Of a stretch of 61,462 bases of DNA, positions 54,236 through 61,462 are shown piece after piece. How positions within the stretch are numbered: position 1 is the stretch's first letter; every line of letters begins with the position of its first letter. The notes under the pieces were generated by a model that was given only the letters and a program-made list of their open reading frames with translations, was not told where the DNA came from and made no database searches. The translations under genes were made by a program, and so were the position numbers. Source of the DNA: a virus. The DNA is taken from positions 1 through 61,462 of the IMG/VR virus record IMGVR_UViG_3300034168_000141, one strand, 5' to 3'.

Positions 54236-57084
54236 GCTCTTTCGATTATTGCGTTAACAACAGACGCTGTATTTGCGGTGAAAGCAATAGCACTTCCAAC
54301 CGCTATATTGTTTCCTAAAGTATAAGCACTTCCGTCGTCGGTAATGGTTACAACAGGACTATTCTTTACGTTGTCAATCTTGTTAATGATTAAGTCGTAA
54401 GGAGCGAAAACGGTAGCCGTTAAACTGCTCATGAAGTCAATAGTCCACGTTATCGTGTTGTCGTTTTCGCTATCAATCTTCCAGTTGCTGCCGTCGCTCA
54501 CCAAAGTCACGACACTACCGCTTGTTTTTATTGTGTACGTTATTGCGCTTTCAATCTTTTGCCCTGTGTATGCGTGAAGCGTTGCGCCATAATCGTCGCT
54601 TGCTAATTTTATGCTGATGATTGTCCCTCTCGTTGTTTGTGCAGAAGGAAGGTAAACATCAATATCTGCGGCTAAGTCAGTAAGTAAAATCGTTCTGTCG
54701 AAATTAGTCACTACATAATCGGTACTTATTGACCTTACTGGCTGCGATACCGACGCGTTAAAGCTCACAGGCGCACCGAAGCGTGTTGGTGCTAACGTTG
54801 GTGCTTCTGCCGTAATGAATGAACGTGTGCCGATGTTTGGAACAGAGAAACAATTATTCTTCGCAGAGTTCCAATAGTAGCCAAAGCGACGACAACAATC
54901 TTCGGTGACTACCGCAGGATCTCCGTTTGGTGTTTCCCAATTTATTGTTTGGTCAAGATTGGCGGTGATAGGTAAAATGTCGCAGTCGTTGTCTATGTCC
55001 AAAATACGAATAAGTTTTACCTTTGTCATGTTTTGCTCACCTACAACGTAGCCTTCGATGTCTAACACTCTCCACCATGAATCAACAATCCATATTTTAT
55101 CTGACCATTGAAAAGTAAATATGTCGTTTAGTGTTAGTGCAAACATACCCTCTAATATGCGCGCTTGTCCGTCGTATAACTCGCGGTAATAGTTACGCCA
55201 CCAACGGTTGTAAAGGTTGTTGTATGGGGGCGCTATGATTGTGTGAAGTGGTACTTCGGGTGCAAAGTTTAAGTCTGAATCTCCGACACTTGCGTTCATT
55301 GTCGAATAGTTATTCAAACACTTAACAGCCGTTTGCACTACTGTATTTGTAACCTCATCGTACATATTCACGAAGAAGTCAGCGAAGTAATAAAGTATGC
55401 GTGGTTTTGGTTGCACGAATTGACCTTCGCCATTGATGAAACGAGGAACTACAACGTCAGTATTCTCAACCGCCCGTGAAGGTGTTGGTGCAAATGCTAA
55501 CTCAACCTTTTCTTCTCCAGTTGCAAACTCGTTGATTACTTCAAAGTCGTTCTCCGTTACTTCGTAGCTTCCGAAGATATGACCGTTGTCTTTGTAGACG
55601 TTGTTGTAATAGTCTGAATCTTCGGTGTACGTGAAGGTGAACTTAGCCTTTTGAAGGTCGGTTGTTGGATAGTACGTTATGTCTTTTGAAAGGTCGAGTT
55701 TCTCCGTCCAATCTAACGTGTTACCGCTTCCGATATATTCAACAAGTGGTTCAATGCGTAATGTGTTTGGAAGTGTGCGGTCGGGAACGAAGGCAAGGTT
55801 GAACATCTTTTGAATAGACGTGATAAAGTCTATTTGCTTCATGTCTGGAGCGTTGTATTCCATAACACACGCATCACCTGTTAAAGATGTTCCAATGCTT
55901 ACAATTTCCAATCCTGTTCCAAAAGAATCTACTGCTCCCGTTCCGAATAAATCAACGTCCCAAGTAAATGTTCCTGCGGTTGAATCTTGTGGAAGTATTT
56001 GCAACTTGAATTTTACTTGTTGTCCTGCATTAAATGCAAAAGTTTGCGTTGTATCTAAATAAAACAAATAACTTGTTTGAAGCAATTCGTAGTCATAAGT
56101 AAACACATCGTCAACATAAACCAAAACACGCAAAGGATAGTTTCCAAAATCCTCTCCATTCAAAGTATTTACTCTGCCGTGAGCAGTAATGCGAAAAGAG
56201 TATTGTGCGGAATATGGAACAGTAAATACTCCAGCACTCCAATTTGCACCTGCATCTTCATATTCAGTTAGTGCGCTGTATAAATTATAAATGTTGTTTG
56301 AAGGTGCAAATGTTAATCCGTTAACGTTAGACGCTACTGCTAAATTTGCAGCGTTATCGTTTAGCCCAAGTGTTGCGTTCAAATACTGACCATTGACAAA
56401 TGGAACATACACGTGTTCAAGACATTCGGTCAATGTATTACTTGCCCATTGAACTCCTGCGTCTTTAAGTATCTCGTCGAACAGATATTGAGCCCTCACG
56501 GCAGGTGTCAAGTGTCCTACTTTAAGCGAATTAGGAATATCAGAAGAATAAATTACTTGTCCCTCTGTGTTTGTTGCTGTTAAGTTCCACTTATCGCAAA
56601 GCGTCAATATCGTGTGTGCGTTAGGCGGTGTTCCCACGTTAGCGTGAAGCAAGTCGTAGTCCAAGTCACCTGCAACGATGCTCTCAATATCGCGTAGTTT
56701 CTTTTCATTTAATAAACGTGAAAGGTTAGGTACTTCACCGAAGAAAACAACTTCAAATTCAAACAATTTTCCACTCTGCCAATAAAGTTTTTTCACTTGA
56801 ATGTGACCACTTGCTATTGGGATAGTGTTAACCGTTAAGTTCGCAGTCACCTTCTTACGGAAGTCAAACCACCCGTTGAAGTTAACGTTGAAGATAGCAC
56901 CGAAGAAGTCTACGTTTGTCGCGCTTGCTGGTATGCGAAACTCCTGCGAGTAGTTACCGACAGAACTAAAGTTCGTGAGATCCGTGAACTTATAGTTGAG
57001 GTGCATTTTCTCATTCTCGTAAAGGTCAATCGTTGACGCGTTGCCGTTGCTATCGGTCAGCGTTAGTATTACTTCGTTCATCAT
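54232..57084 (-). CDS. Large tail tip / baseplate protein (phage B), 950 aa
   Basis: Homologue of phage A 22475-25546. SNGNASTIDLYENEKMHLNY, YSQEFRIPASATNVDFFGAI, KQIDFITSIQKMFNLAFVPD, and CCRRFGYYWNSAKNNCFSV. The segment after the Cys motif (ITAEAPTLAPTRFGAPVSFN, a beta-rich domain near LAADIDVYLPSA) is unrelated to that of phage A, so the C-terminal module is exchangeable. Likely tail hub. Confidence 0.75.
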   Translation of the reverse strand: MMNEVILTLTDSNGNASTIDLYENEKMHLNYKFTDLTNFSSVGNYSQEFRIPASATNVDFFGAIFNVNFNGWFDFRKKVTANLTVNTIPIASGHIQVKKLYWQSGKLFEFEVVFFGEVPNLSRLLNEKKLRDIESIVAGDLDYDLLHANVGTPPNAHTILTLCDKWNLTATNTEGQVIYSSDIPNSLKVGHLTPAVRAQYLFDEILKDAGVQWASNTLTECLEHVYVPFVNGQYLNATLGLNDNAANLAVASNVNGLTFAPSNNIYNLYSALTEYEDAGANWSAGVFTVPYSAQYSFRITAHGRVNTLNGEDFGNYPLRVLVYVDDVFTYDYELLQTSYLFYLDTTQTFAFNAGQQVKFKLQILPQDSTAGTFTWDVDLFGTGAVDSFGTGLEIVSIGTSLTGDACVMEYNAPDMKQIDFITSIQKMFNLAFVPDRTLPNTLRIEPLVEYIGSGNTLDWTEKLDLSKDITYYPTTDLQKAKFTFTYTEDSDYYNNVYKDNGHIFGSYEVTENDFEVINEFATGEEKVELAFAPTPSRAVENTDVVVPRFINGEGQFVQPKPRILYYFADFFVNMYDEVTNTVVQTAVKCLNNYSTMNASVGDSDLNFAPEVPLHTIIAPPYNNLYNRWWRNYYRELYDGQARILEGMFALTLNDIFTFQWSDKIWIVDSWWRVLDIEGYVVGEQNMTKVKLIRILDIDNDCDILPITANLDQTINWETPNGDPAVVTEDCCRRFGYYWNSAKNNCFSVPNIGTRSFITAEAPTLAPTRFGAPVSFNASVSQPVRSISTDYVVTNFDRTILLTDLAADIDVYLPSAQTTRGTIISIKLASDDYGATLHAYTGQKIESAITYTIKTSGSVVTLVSDGSNWKIDSENDNTITWTIDFMSSLTATVFAPYDLIINKIDNVKNSPVVTITDDGSAYTLGNNIAVGSAIAFTANTASVVNAIIERA

Positions 57085-58316
57085 AAGCCAACAGGTTGTG
57101 AGTATTTAAGGTTCAAAGTAACGTTGTAAAGTTTCGAATATCTTTCGTCCTTGATAACAAAGTTTTGAGTGTCGACAAGAACAGGTGTCAGCGTTGCGTC
57201 GTCGTTGATTATAAACACGTCGTTGGAACGACAAAGCGTTTGCAATAATTCAAACTCTCCAACGGAAACCCAGTCGCTATTTATTTGTAGTCCTTTCGTT
57301 GTCTTAACGTAGCGGTCGGTTGTTCCCCTGTCCCATGTGTTGAATGAAAACGTTGCAGCGTTGTATTGACCTACTACTTTTTGGTATTGTTTGCGGTCGT
57401 AGTTATACGATAGTTCCGACTTCTTCGTGAAGTTGAAGTAATCCACACCGCCGCAAGTGTTTGTCCAACCCAAACGCACGTTGTCAAAGCGACAATCATC
57501 AGCGACAATATAAAAACAATAGACGCGTGAAGCAGGTGTGTAAACGGGGAAGGCAATTTCTTTTCCAAATTGTATTGTGTAGTATTTAGCACCTGTCAAG
57601 TCTATTCCTGTCGCAGCGACGTTTTGATAAAATGCAGCTACTATGTTAACAACAGAATCATTGTTGCCTATTGCAATTGATATTGTATCAATCAAAGTAT
57701 TTGTGTTGTCGTAGGTCGTAATTACGGCAATGTCGAAGTCATTATCTATAAGCAATGTGGTATAAGAAGGAGCGTACAAAACACCGTAGTCAGCTAATCG
57801 AGTAGGAATATAAACCCAATCGTTAGATAGTCCGCGTGCGCTTGCTTCAATCCATTTGTGCGTATCTGTTGTGCGTTCACTCATTGCGTATTTCGTGATG
57901 CCGTCTAACGCGTAACGTGTGTTTGGGTTTGGTTTATATCCGTCGCTTACTTGATATTCAGCAAGGAAAGCAAAAACGTCGTCAATGTCAGCCATTCCTG
58001 CGCCACTAACGGTGAACACTCCGTCAATCAACCAACCTTCTTTTATTGTGCATGAGATAAACGCTACGCTGGTGTTCTCTGTTCCTGTTGTTTGGAAGTG
58101 TTCGTTCGCTTCGTGTTGTAGTTGCTCACGAAATATCGGAGCAAGGTCTAAAATACCTTTGTTTGAAGCGTTAGGTTGCACGTTGACTTGGAACGCACCG
58201 AAGTCAAACACAAAACGAAAGCCTGTATTTGCGACGTTGGTTGAACTGCACACGATCATCAGCCGTTGTCCGATAGGTGTGTATTGGTATGGTTGTTCGT
58301 TTATTGTAATTGCCAT
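57081..58316 (-). CDS. Tail protein (phage B), 411 aa
   Basis: Homologue of phage A 25546-26832. MAITINEQPYQYTPIGQRLM, QVSDGYKPNPNTRYALDGIT, CRFDNVRLGWTNTCGGVDYF and NFTKKSELSYNYDRKQYQKV. Beta-rich baseplate-type protein. Overlaps the large tail protein by 4 bases. Confidence 0.7.
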   Translation of the reverse strand: MAITINEQPYQYTPIGQRLMIVCSSTNVANTGFRFVFDFGAFQVNVQPNASNKGILDLAPIFREQLQHEANEHFQTTGTENTSVAFISCTIKEGWLIDGVFTVSGAGMADIDDVFAFLAEYQVSDGYKPNPNTRYALDGITKYAMSERTTDTHKWIEASARGLSNDWVYIPTRLADYGVLYAPSYTTLLIDNDFDIAVITTYDNTNTLIDTISIAIGNNDSVVNIVAAFYQNVAATGIDLTGAKYYTIQFGKEIAFPVYTPASRVYCFYIVADDCRFDNVRLGWTNTCGGVDYFNFTKKSELSYNYDRKQYQKVVGQYNAATFSFNTWDRGTTDRYVKTTKGLQINSDWVSVGEFELLQTLCRSNDVFIINDDATLTPVLVDTQNFVIKDERYSKLYNVTLNLKYSQPVGL

Positions 58317-58321
58317 ATTTG

Positions 58322-58924
58322 TTAAATGTCTTTTAGTTGGTTTTCTAAAACTGCGTTAAAGTCTTTTCCGTATGCTTCGACCACCTTCGCTTCGTACTCG
58401 TCCCAAATGTTTTCAAAGGCATATTCAAATGCGTTCCACCCCTTGATACCGTCACGACGAACCTTGAACATAATGAGTTTCGCAACCTGTTGTTTTAAGT
58501 CCTCTGTTGATTTCTTAAACTTTCCGCTACTCTTATCGCGTAGTCGTATTCCCTTAATTGTCATCCAGTCGTAGATGCTTTTCTGCATTGGCGACATTTG
58601 ACCTTTCGCAGGTTTGCTTCCGCTTCCTTTCTTAAATGAGTAGGGTGCGCCTTGCGACTTGCTCGTTCCATTCACACCCTTTTCACGAAACAGGAAGTAT
58701 TGTCCTGCCTTGCCTTTTGCGTACACCGCGACGTTTATCTCTTTGCCTTTAATCTTCAATCGATAAGTTAACGACTTTTCAAGCGTACCACTTGCTACCG
58801 CGTTGGTGAAGTTGCGTCCCACCTTTCGCTTCATGCGATAGTCGGACTGCATCAACTCAACAAAGCGTTTCGCCATGTCGTTGACCACAGCGAAGAAGTT
58901 GGGTGCGCTCTGTTCGTTAGGCAT
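58322..58924 (-). CDS. HK97 gp10-like tail completion protein (phage B), 200 aa
   Basis: Starts MPNEQSAPNFFAVVNDMAKR, then ASGTLEKSLTYRLKIKGKEI, GQYFLFREKGVNGTSKSQGA and a basic middle. Counterpart of phage A 26832-27455. The first 19 bases of the gene are identical to the end of the small gene preceding the phage A version. Overlaps the fibre-partner gene by 8 bases. Confidence 0.7.
   Translation of the reverse strand: MPNEQSAPNFFAVVNDMAKRFVELMQSDYRMKRKVGRNFTNAVASGTLEKSLTYRLKIKGKEINVAVYAKGKAGQYFLFREKGVNGTSKSQGAPYSFKKGSGSKPAKGQMSPMQKSIYDWMTIKGIRLRDKSSGKFKKSTEDLKQQVAKLIMFKVRRDGIKGWNAFEYAFENIWDEYEAKVVEAYGKDFNAVLENQLKDI
58906..58924. repeat. 19-base identity with 27463-27481 at a module boundary
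   Basis: CGCTCTGTTCGTTAGGCAT occurs in both phages. In B it is the start of the gp10-like gene; in A it is the last codons of the preceding small gene, just before the gp10-like gene. Flanks differ on both sides. It marks a recombination point between fibre and tail modules. Confidence 0.7.
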
Positions 58925-59120
58925 TAGCTTTTAATGCTTCAACAAATAAATTAATATCTGTATATTTTGAATCGTTAATAGTACAAGAAAGGTCAAGTAA
59001 GATTAAGCCACTTGTGGTTGAGATTAATGCTTGACTGCTGCTTATTATTTCATTTTCTCCTTCGAAAGTATATTCGATTGAATTGAAAATAAATCCGTTT
59101 TGTGTTGTTTCTATATTCAT
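58917..59120 (-). CDS. Small fibre-partner protein, copy 2, 67 aa
   Basis: Starts MNIETTQNGFIFNSIEYTFE and contains GLILLDLSCTINDSKYTDIN, LFVEALKA. It is a paralogue of the 99-residue protein at 59840-60139 (NVLLDLSCTIQDVSFTDINN, FISALG). Each copy follows a fibre-tip gene. Probably a fibre assembly chaperone or tip component, inferred from pairing. Confidence 0.65.
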   Translation of the reverse strand: MNIETTQNGFIFNSIEYTFEGENEIISSSQALISTTSGLILLDLSCTINDSKYTDINLFVEALKANA

Positions 59121-59121
59121 A

Positions 59122-59847
59122 TTAAATATATTTAGTTGCCCTTGCAAATTTAATCACTGCGCTATCACTTGAATTAGTTAATTGAATTGAAAATAATAAA
59201 TAATATGATGTATTTGTATTGTATGTTATATTACTAACACTTCCAGCAATACTAAAATCTCCCAAAGTCGCTGTATTTGCTTGAATAGTGCTTAAAGTAT
59301 TACTCTTTATACTCATATTTCTTATGGATTGAAAAAATTGAGAATTAGTATTTACTAATGTAGCTATCAATGTTGCTCCTGTTATAGTATTTGATGTATT
59401 CAAATAAATGCGGATTGCAGCGTTTCCTGCGCTACCTGTTTTTAACGCTCTTGTTATTATTTCAAGCATTCCGCTTGTGGTAAAAGTATTTGCAGCAATT
59501 AACATTGATTTAGACAACGTATCTGCGGTTGTTCCCGTTACAACTGTGCCGTCAGTTATATCTAATGAAATGACTGACGGATTACTGCTTCCACCAACTA
59601 CTAAATCACCACTTCCTAAAACCGAACTTCCATTAATGGTTTTGATGTTAGTACCACTAACAAGAGCTGCCTGTTTTGCGTTGAAGGTAGCCCAATCCGT
59701 AGCCGATAAATAACCGTCAACCAAACTGGTAGCAGCAGGCATACTGATAGCAGGTGTCGCTCCACCTGACGACACAACAGGTGCTGTCCCTGTTACGGAA
59801 GTTACACCACTCGCAGCCGCTGCTTTTATGTAGACGTTGTTAACCAT
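59122..59847 (-). CDS. Fibre-tip protein, copy 2, 241 aa
   Basis: Contains fibre linker sequence (VSGTNIKTINGSSVLGSGDL, VVGG) and a C-terminal domain (NTFTTSGMLEIITRALKTGS, AAIRIYLNTSNTITGATLIA) paralogous to the end of the main fibre at 60141 (NTLTSNSMLEVIYKVKRITG, GSAFLNTSNSLSGAIIVAA). It lacks the N-terminal attachment domain, so it is a partial duplicate that could be an alternative tip or bind the main fibre. Confidence 0.7.
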   Translation of the reverse strand: MVNNVYIKAAAASGVTSVTGTAPVVSSGGATPAISMPAATSLVDGYLSATDWATFNAKQAALVSGTNIKTINGSSVLGSGDLVVGGSSNPSVISLDITDGTVVTGTTADTLSKSMLIAANTFTTSGMLEIITRALKTGSAGNAAIRIYLNTSNTITGATLIATLVNTNSQFFQSIRNMSIKSNTLSTIQANTATLGDFSIAGSVSNITYNTNTSYYLLFSIQLTNSSDSAVIKFARATKYI

Positions 59848-60139
59848 TTGTTTTCAGTCGCTTCAGTTCCTCAAACATCTCAAGAAGTTGCGCTTCTTTT
59901 TGCGCTATTAATTCCTCTTGCGTTGGTTCTTTAATTATTTCAACAATTCCTAACGCACTAATAAAATTATTAATATCGGTAAATGATACATCTTGAATTG
60001 TACAAGACAAATCTAATAACACATTACCTTTGTCAGTGTATGCCAATATTTGTGTGCTATTTAAGATTTCAATTGAACTTAAAATATAATCATTTTCTTT
60101 GAAGAAAATAATATTGTTTGGTTTAATTACTATATTCAT
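59840..60139 (-). CDS. Small fibre-partner protein, copy 1, 99 aa
   Basis: MNIVIKPNNIIFFKENDYIL, NVLLDLSCTIQDVSFTDINN and a C-terminal coiled coil (EELIAQKEAQLLEMFEELKR). Paralogue of 58917-59120, with an added coiled coil. Follows the fibre gene by one base and overlaps the second fibre-tip gene by 8. Fibre chaperone role is inferred. Confidence 0.65.
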   Translation of the reverse strand: MNIVIKPNNIIFFKENDYILSSIEILNSTQILAYTDKGNVLLDLSCTIQDVSFTDINNFISALGIVEIIKEPTQEELIAQKEAQLLEMFEELKRLKTNG

Positions 60140-60140
60140 G

Positions 60141-61462
60141 TTAAAAGTATTTTGTTAATAAAGCTGCTTCAGTTCTTGCGGTATCACCTCCACCCACTGT
60201 TCTTATACAAAACAACAAATAATTATCAACAGTTGTATTGAATGGTGTTGTCATCATTTGATCTGCAACGAAATCTGTAAGTTGAGCTCCAGTAGTCCCA
60301 AAGTAACATAAATTACCAGCTGTTAAATGAAAATTTCGTGTAAGAGTTGCATAAGTTTGAGTCGTGCCTATTGTCGGACAAGCTGCTACTATAATTGCTC
60401 CTGATAAACTATTTGATGTGTTTAGAAAAGCAGAACCAGTAATACCACTTGCAGCACCTGTAATTCTTTTTACTTTGTAAATAACTTCTAACATAGAATT
60501 ACTTGTTAATGTGTTTGCAGGTATTAAAACTGACAAACTAATTATTTGAGTAAATGGAGTACCAACAGTTGCACCACCTGTTGTATTTATATAAACTGTT
60601 GAGGGATTACTGCTTCCACCTCCTCCTACTACTAAATCCCCACTACCAAGCAACGAGTTGCCGTTAATAGTCTTGATGTTAGTACCGCTAACGAGTAGAT
60701 CTTGCTTGCCATTAAACGTTGTCCAATCCGCAGAACTTAATGCGCCTCTATTGGCTGCGCTTGCTGTTGGAAGGTTAAACGTATGCGTACTTGTCGCTGA
60801 TGAGATACCGAAGTCAGTGCCACTCGTTCCAGTTGCGAAGTTCTGCACCTGTGCCGTTAAGCCATTCAATGCAGTAACACCTGTTGAGAAGGTAGTAATG
60901 ACTTGACAAAGATGACTATTTTCAGTATGAAGTGTAATCGTTCTGCCTGAGTGCGTAACGTAGATTCTTATTGCTAACCTATCCGTTACCGTTAACACTG
61001 TTTGCGGTACTGCTAATGCACTAACGTAAAGGTGTATTGCCGTTCCGTTGGTGATGCCTTCGGGAGTAGCCGAGTTAGACGCTATCAAAGACAATGTTGC
61101 TCCATCCCATTTGTATAACTCAATATAAAATGAAGGAGTGCCACCGCTACTTGATGCGCTGAAATATGTTTCAAAGTTCCAATTTCCTCCAGGTATCTCT
61201 AATAGATTTGGAACATTCGCATCTGTAATAAAAGACTGAATGTAACCATCTGCTGCTATTGTGAAATCTGTTCCTGCACCTAAGATAGGCACTCTGTCCA
61301 TTTCCTTAAACGCTACACCGCCAAATGTTCCTTGTGCTACTGATCCGTTGAGGTAAAATGTTAAAGAAGAACCACCGCCTGATGAAGCAGGGAAGTTAGC
61401 CAAGCTACCATCACCTCTCACATATTGTGATACAGTACCTGCTCCTGTAACCGCTATATCTC
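60141..61462 (-). CDS. Tail fibre, C-terminal part (phage B), open at window edge
   Basis: The frame is open from the window end to TAA at 60141. The first part (to ~60680) is nearly identical to the phage A fibre segment at 30440-31234. The last ~140 residues (PSTVYINTTGGATVGTPFTQ, NTLTSNSMLEVIYKVKRITG) are specific to B and duplicated at 59122-59847. In phage B the natural N-terminus is probably 32101-31116. In the circular contig it continues from base 1 instead. Confidence 0.85.
   Translation of the reverse strand, partial: DIAVTGAGTVSQYVRGDGSLANFPASSGGGSSLTFYLNGSVAQGTFGGVAFKEMDRVPILGAGTDFTIAADGYIQSFITDANVPNLLEIPGGNWNFETYFSASSSGGTPSFYIELYKWDGATLSLIASNSATPEGITNGTAIHLYVSALAVPQTVLTVTDRLAIRIYVTHSGRTITLHTENSHLCQVITTFSTGVTALNGLTAQVQNFATGTSGTDFGISSATSTHTFNLPTASAANRGALSSADWTTFNGKQDLLVSGTNIKTINGNSLLGSGDLVVGGGGSSNPSTVYINTTGGATVGTPFTQIISLSVLIPANTLTSNSMLEVIYKVKRITGAASGITGSAFLNTSNSLSGAIIVAACPTIGTTQTYATLTRNFHLTAGNLCYFGTTGAQLTDFVADQMMTTPFNTTVDNYLLFCIRTVGGGDTARTEAALLTKYF

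Noticed and set aside
1-61462. CRISPR array, integrase or insertion sequence
   Set aside because: No regular spaced repeats, no tyrosine or serine recombinase signature and no transposase were seen on either strand.

Overview
The window reads as two complete, related tailed-phage genomes joined head to tail. Positions 1-31115 (phage A) and 31116-61356 (phage B) each carry their own large and small terminase, portal, prohead protease, scaffold, capsid protein, tape measure, tail proteins, fibre, endolysin, holin-like and spanin-like genes, sigma-like factor, VRR-NUC nuclease and DnaA-like replication gene. The first 106 bases equal the last 106 exactly, and a third copy (identical over 119 bases) starts at 31116, inside the fibre gene. 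The simplest reading is two circular maps of about 31.1 and 30.2 kb, fused in a figure of eight by assembly through a nearly identical fibre segment. A real cointegrate cannot be excluded from sequence alone.

The host is probably a Bacteroidota bacterium. Intergenic regions carry the Bacteroidota promoter form (TTG or TTTG, about 19-22 bases, then TAnnTTTG), ribosome binding sites are A-rich rather than Shine-Dalgarno-like, and phage A encodes a PKD plus BspA-like leucine-rich tail protein. Tape measures of 722 and 631 residues suggest siphovirus tails of roughly 100 nm.

Phage A: nearly everything lies on the minus strand. Starting from a promoter and terminated leader RNA near 4.2 kb, the late operon runs through a small CLYCGS protein, the small terminase, a frameshifted tail chaperone, the fibre (1712 to 1, continuing at 31115), LRR protein, tail, protease, scaffold, capsid, portal, endolysin, holin and spanin, ending near 12.5 kb. 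The early operon starts at 12.4 kb with small proteins, an SSB-like protein, HTH proteins, DnaA domain IV, replication proteins, a phosphoesterase and the large terminase. A DnaA-box region and a nuclease/sigma/Cys-rich operon follow.

Phage B has the same plan, but its early-plus-terminase block (about 36.75-43.87 kb) is inverted to the plus strand. It converges on the late operon at 43.85 kb and diverges from the nuclease/sigma operon at 36.7 kb. It also has a ParB-methyltransferase, a different small terminase, a GH24 lysozyme and a duplicated fibre-tip cassette.

The most interesting signals are: (1) a leader RNA of about 70-84 nt in both phages, with an intrinsic terminator whose loop is complementary to the RNA 5' end, the pairing kept although the sequence differs; (2) hidden -1 frameshift extensions of the tail chaperone at a conserved T9 run, filling the gap before the fibre gene; (3) a conserved A10 run between the portal core and its C-terminal domain; (4) the inverted early module; (5) unrelated SSB-like proteins ending in the same acidic MPF tip; (6) plus-strand promoter/terminator pairs inside minus-strand operons.
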